A DNA stretch of 7,044 nt. Source: Thermococcus sp. Its GTDB lineage: Archaea; Methanobacteriota_B; Thermococci; Thermococcales; Thermococcaceae. The translations under genes were made by a program, and so were the position numbers. Below the pieces are notes generated by a model. It searched no databases. It had not been told where the DNA came from and was given only the letters and a program-made list of their open reading frames with translations. Numbering within the stretch: position 1 is the first letter of the stretch; the number at the start of each line of letters is the position of its first letter. Below are positions 5,325 to 7,044 of this stretch, piece by piece. Location: positions 1-7,044 of the forward strand of contig JAGHBN010000122.1 of NCBI GenBank assembly GCA_021160985.1. The letters run 5' to 3'.

Positions 5325-5783
5325 ATGAGCGAGGGCAGGATATATACAGTGAGGGTTACAGTGGGGCAAGAGGAGACCACAGCAAAGCTCATCTACAGCA
5401 AGGTTAAAACTTACAACCTCCCCGTCTATGCCATCCTGGCCCCATCAAAGGTCAAGGGCTACATCTTCGTGGAGGCGCCCAACAAAAGTGCCGTCGATGA
5501 GGCCATCAAGGGCATACGCCACGCGAAGGGCACCCTACCCGGGGAGGTGAAGTTCGAAGAGATAGAGCACTTCCTCGAAGAAAAGCCCGCGGTCAGCGGC
5601 TTTGAGCCCGGCGACATCGTGGAGCTCATAGCTGGACCCTTCAAGGGCGAAAAGGCCAAGGTAGTTAGGGTTGACGAAAGCAAGGATGAGATAGTCGTCG
5701 AGCTCATAGGTTCGATCGTCCCGATTCCGGTTACGGTGAGGGGCGAATACGTTAGACTTATAAGCAAACGCCAGAAGGAGTGA
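5325..5783 (+). CDS. spt5: Transcription elongation factor Spt5 (NusG homologue)
   Basis: Spt5 pairs with Spt4 and binds the RNA polymerase clamp across the DNA cleft, raising processivity. Its KOW domain can couple transcription to the ribosome. The 152-residue product has the NGN domain (about 6-87; IYTVRVTVGQEETTA near its start, PSKVKGYIFVEAP at 40-52). A KOW domain follows at about 93-148, centred on EPGDIVELIAGPFKGEKAKV (94-113), where GPFKGEKA is the KOW core. Length matches archaeal Spt5. Three possible starts (GTG 5316, ATG 5319, ATG 5325) are stacked. ATG 5325 is chosen because GGTGA (5315-5319) lies 5 nt before it, as at neighbouring genes. rpl11 begins 27 nt after the stop, so cotranscription is likely. 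Confidence 0.97.
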   Translation: MSEGRIYTVRVTVGQEETTAKLIYSKVKTYNLPVYAILAPSKVKGYIFVEAPNKSAVDEAIKGIRHAKGTLPGEVKFEEIEHFLEEKPAVSGFEPGDIVELIAGPFKGEKAKVVRVDESKDEIVVELIGSIVPIPVTVRGEYVRLISKRQKE

Positions 5784-5809
5784 ACGGTCAATAGCGAGAG
5801 GTGAGAAAA

Positions 5810-6301
5810 ATGGCTCAGGTTGTTGAAGTTCTCGTCGAAGGCGGAAAGGCATCCCCGGGTCCCCCACTCGGCCCGGCAATAGGTCCGCTCGGACTCAACG
5901 TCAAGCAGGTAGTCGATGAGATAAACAAGGCCACCAAAGAGTTCGAGGGAATGCAGGTTCCGGTCAAGATTATCGTTGAGGACCCGAAGAAGAAGACATT
6001 CCGCATCGAAGTCGGTATTCCGCCGGTCAGCCAGCTGATCAAGAAGGAGCTCGGCATTCCTAAGGGTTCCAGCGAGCCCGTCCACAGTCCGGTCGGAAAC
6101 CTTACCATGGAGCAGGTCATTAGGATCGCCAAGGCCAAGAAGGATCAGATGCTCGCAGCTGACCTCAAGGCTGCAGCGAAGGAAGTCATAGGCACTGCCC
6201 TCAGCATGGGAGTAACCGTTGAAGGCAAGGACCCAAGGGAAGTTCAGAAGGAAATTGACGAGGGCGTTTACGACGAGATTTTTGCAAAAGCTGAGGAGTG
6301 A
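5810..6301 (+). CDS. rpl11: Large ribosomal subunit protein uL11
   Basis: L11 binds the GTPase-associated centre of 23S rRNA at the base of the stalk and helps factor-dependent GTP hydrolysis. The 163-residue product is of normal archaeal length. The N-terminal domain holds the proline- and glycine-rich factor-contact loop ASPGPPLGPAIGPLGLN (14-30). The C-terminal RNA-binding domain spans about 70-140 (GIPPVSQLIKKELGI at 69-83, GNLTMEQVIRIAKAK at 96-110). ATG 5810 is preceded by AGAGGTGAG with GGTGA 5 nt from the start. No separate promoter is evident in the 26 bp after spt5, so it is probably read from upstream. Its TGA stop is embedded in the left arm of a stem-loop described at 6300-6328. 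Confidence 0.97.
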   Translation: MAQVVEVLVEGGKASPGPPLGPAIGPLGLNVKQVVDEINKATKEFEGMQVPVKIIVEDPKKKTFRIEVGIPPVSQLIKKELGIPKGSSEPVHSPVGNLTMEQVIRIAKAKKDQMLAADLKAAAKEVIGTALSMGVTVEGKDPREVQKEIDEGVYDEIFAKAEE

Positions 6302-6328
6302 GGGAAAAGTTTAAAAATCCCTCTTTTT
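6300..6328 (+). terminator. Stem-loop plus T5 tract overlapping the rpl11 stop codon
   Basis: GAGGGA (6300-6305) pairs perfectly with TCCCTC (6318-6323) around a 12-nt A/T-rich loop, and TTTTT (6324-6328) follows directly. The left arm includes the last two bases of the rpl11 stop codon. A second T5 lies at 6342-6346. The layout resembles an intrinsic terminator or attenuator. In Thermococcales the T tract alone may suffice. Full or partial readthrough cannot be judged from sequence. Confidence 0.5.
6309..6316 (+). promoter_or_regulatory. TATA-like element for an internal rpl1 promoter
   Basis: GTTTAAAA, preceded by GGGAAAA, would place initiation near 6339 and give a leader of about 40 nt before ATG 6381. 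A second TATA-like GCTTAAATC (6350-6358) is about 26 bp from the ATG. The 79-bp gap is the longest in the cluster, so a separate promoter for rpl1-rpl10 is plausible but not demonstrated. Confidence 0.4.
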
Positions 6329-6368
6329 ACGCATCTTTGACTTTTTGGGGCTTAAATCAAAAATGAGA

Positions 6369-6374
6369 GGAGGG
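6369..6374 (+). promoter_or_regulatory. Ribosome binding site of rpl1
   Basis: GGAGGG stands 6 nt before ATG 6381. This is the only site in the cluster that lacks the GGTGA form. It lies immediately 5' of a possible hairpin that would hold the start codon. Confidence 0.6.
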
Positions 6375-6380
6375 CTGTAA

Positions 6381-7031
6381 ATGGCCTTTGACAGGCAGAA
6401 ACTCGTGGAAGCGGTGAAGGAGGCGAAGGCCCGGGCTAAGCCGCGCAACTTCACACAGACCGTCGAGATGGCAGTCAACCTCAAGGATATCGACCTCCGC
6501 AAGCCGGAGAACAGGTTTAAGCTTGAGGTTGTGCTGCCCCACGGTCGTGGGAAGGAGCCCAAAATCGCGGTCATCGCTGATGGTGCCGTTGCCGAGGCGG
6601 CTAAAAAGCTCGGGCTTGATGTGATTAGTGGAGAGCAGCTTGAGGAACTCGCAAAGAACCCAAGGGAAGCCAGGAAGCTTGCCAAGCGCTACGACTTCTT
6701 CATTGCGGCGGCTCCATTGATGCCGAAGATCGGTAGGTACCTCGGTAGGTACCTCGGTCCAAGGAACAAGATGCCGCAGGTCGTGCCGCCGACAATGACC
6801 AACCTTGAGCCGATAGTTGAGAGGCTCAAGAGAACCGTCAGGATACAGCTCAAGAACAACCCAGTGGTTCACGCTCCGGTGGGAACTGAGGACATGGACG
6901 ACGAGAAGCTGGCTGAAAACGCCGAGGCCGTTCTCAACGCCATCATCAACAAGCTGGAGCGCGGCGAGAACCAAGTGAAGTCAGTGTACGTCAAGACCAC
7001 CATGGGACCGGCAGTTAAGGTGGAGAGGTGA
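6381..7031 (+). CDS. rpl1: Large ribosomal subunit protein uL1
   Basis: L1 forms the mobile stalk at the E site of the large subunit and assists release of deacylated tRNA. In several organisms, including methanogens, it also represses translation of its own mRNA. The 216-residue product covers the whole family. Domain I comes from both ends (RNFTQTVEMAVNLKDIDL at 22-39, and SVYVKTTMGPAVKVER at 201-216, with the TTMGP RNA-contact loop). Domain II (about 60-155) contains PLMPKIGRYLGRYLGPRNKM (112-131). The doubled GRYL is encoded by an exact 12-bp repeat. The ATG has GGAGGG 6 nt upstream. The TGA stop overlaps the GGTGA of the next gene, so L1 and L10 are probably translationally coupled. Confidence 0.97.
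   Translation: MAFDRQKLVEAVKEAKARAKPRNFTQTVEMAVNLKDIDLRKPENRFKLEVVLPHGRGKEPKIAVIADGAVAEAAKKLGLDVISGEQLEELAKNPREARKLAKRYDFFIAAAPLMPKIGRYLGRYLGPRNKMPQVVPPTMTNLEPIVERLKRTVRIQLKNNPVVHAPVGTEDMDDEKLAENAEAVLNAIINKLERGENQVKSVYVKTTMGPAVKVER
6732..6755 (+). repeat. Exact 12-bp tandem repeat inside rpl1
   Basis: GGTAGGTACCTC occurs twice head to tail, encoding GRYL at residues 118-121 and 122-125. The doubled GRYL is, as I recall, normal for thermococcal L1, so the protein feature is conserved. Identical codon choice in both copies produces the DNA repeat. Confidence 0.8.
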
Positions 7032-7036
7032 GGAAG

Positions 7037-7044
7037 ATGGCCCA
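7037..7044 (+). CDS. rpl10: Start of the ribosomal stalk protein uL10/P0 gene; cut by the window edge
   Basis: Only ATG GCC CA is present (Met-Ala, then a His or Gln codon). It is preceded by GAGGTGA with GGTGA 5 nt before the ATG and overlapping the rpl1 stop. Gene order uL11-uL1-uL10-L12 is conserved in Euryarchaeota, and thermococcal uL10 begins MAH as far as I recall. The call rests mainly on position. Confidence 0.8.

Noticed and set aside
6357..6974. A 205-codon open frame on the minus strand opposite rpl1
   Set aside because: It is a shadow of the highly conserved L1 gene.
1..7044. CRISPR array, insertion sequence, toxin-antitoxin pair or defence genes
   Set aside because: No regularly spaced repeats, transposase, terminal inverted repeats or paired small genes were found. 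The single PIN protein is HARP, not a VapC-type toxin.

Overview
The window reads as chromosomal DNA of a hyperthermophilic euryarchaeon of the order Thermococcales, most likely a Thermococcus species. The evidence is: an archaeal ftsZ-secE-spt5-rpl11-rpl1-rpl10 gene order; a GEK1/DTD2-type D-aminoacyl-tRNA deacylase; an RNA-free RNase P-like PIN protein (HARP); an Nre-family repair protein; TATA boxes of the TTTATATA type; a tRNA with encoded CCA; and ribosome sites dominated by GGTGA 4-5 nt before the start codon. Protein sequences closely resemble what I recall of the Pyrococcus and Thermococcus orthologues.

Left third, minus strand. From right to left there is a HARP/UPF0278 protein (1607-1014), then tRNA-Thr(GGT) 26 bp downstream (987-911), then a spacer of about 200 bp, then the 5' part of an Nre-family DNA repair gene running off the left edge (705-1). 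The tRNA has a TATA box that includes the last sense codon and stop codon of the HARP gene. It ends at a T5 tract.

Middle, plus strand. Divergent from HARP across 52 bp is a 402-residue protein of the L-fucose/L-arabinose isomerase superfamily with no assigned substrate (1660-2868). It is followed by the D-aminoacyl-tRNA deacylase gene (3017-3835). These genes look independently transcribed: each has its own TATA-like element, and a T5 tract separates them.

Right half, plus strand. A strong promoter precedes ftsZ (3960-5081), followed at short spacing by secE (TTG start, 5120-5305), spt5 (5325-5783), rpl11 (5810-6301), rpl1 (6381-7031) and the first codons of rpl10/P0 (7037 onward). This joins cell division, Sec translocation, transcription elongation and the L1/L10 stalk ribosomal proteins in one orientation. 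The only larger gap is the 79-bp rpl11-rpl1 spacer, which holds a stem-loop with a T-tract and TATA-like sequences, so it may divide the cluster into two transcription units.

I see no mobile element, CRISPR array, toxin-antitoxin pair or defence island. I found no convincing undescribed multigene system. The points worth a second look are the HARP/tRNA-Thr arrangement, the opposed promoters at 1608-1659, the uncharacterised isomerase-like protein, repeats upstream of dtdA and ftsZ, and RNA structures around the rpl1 start.
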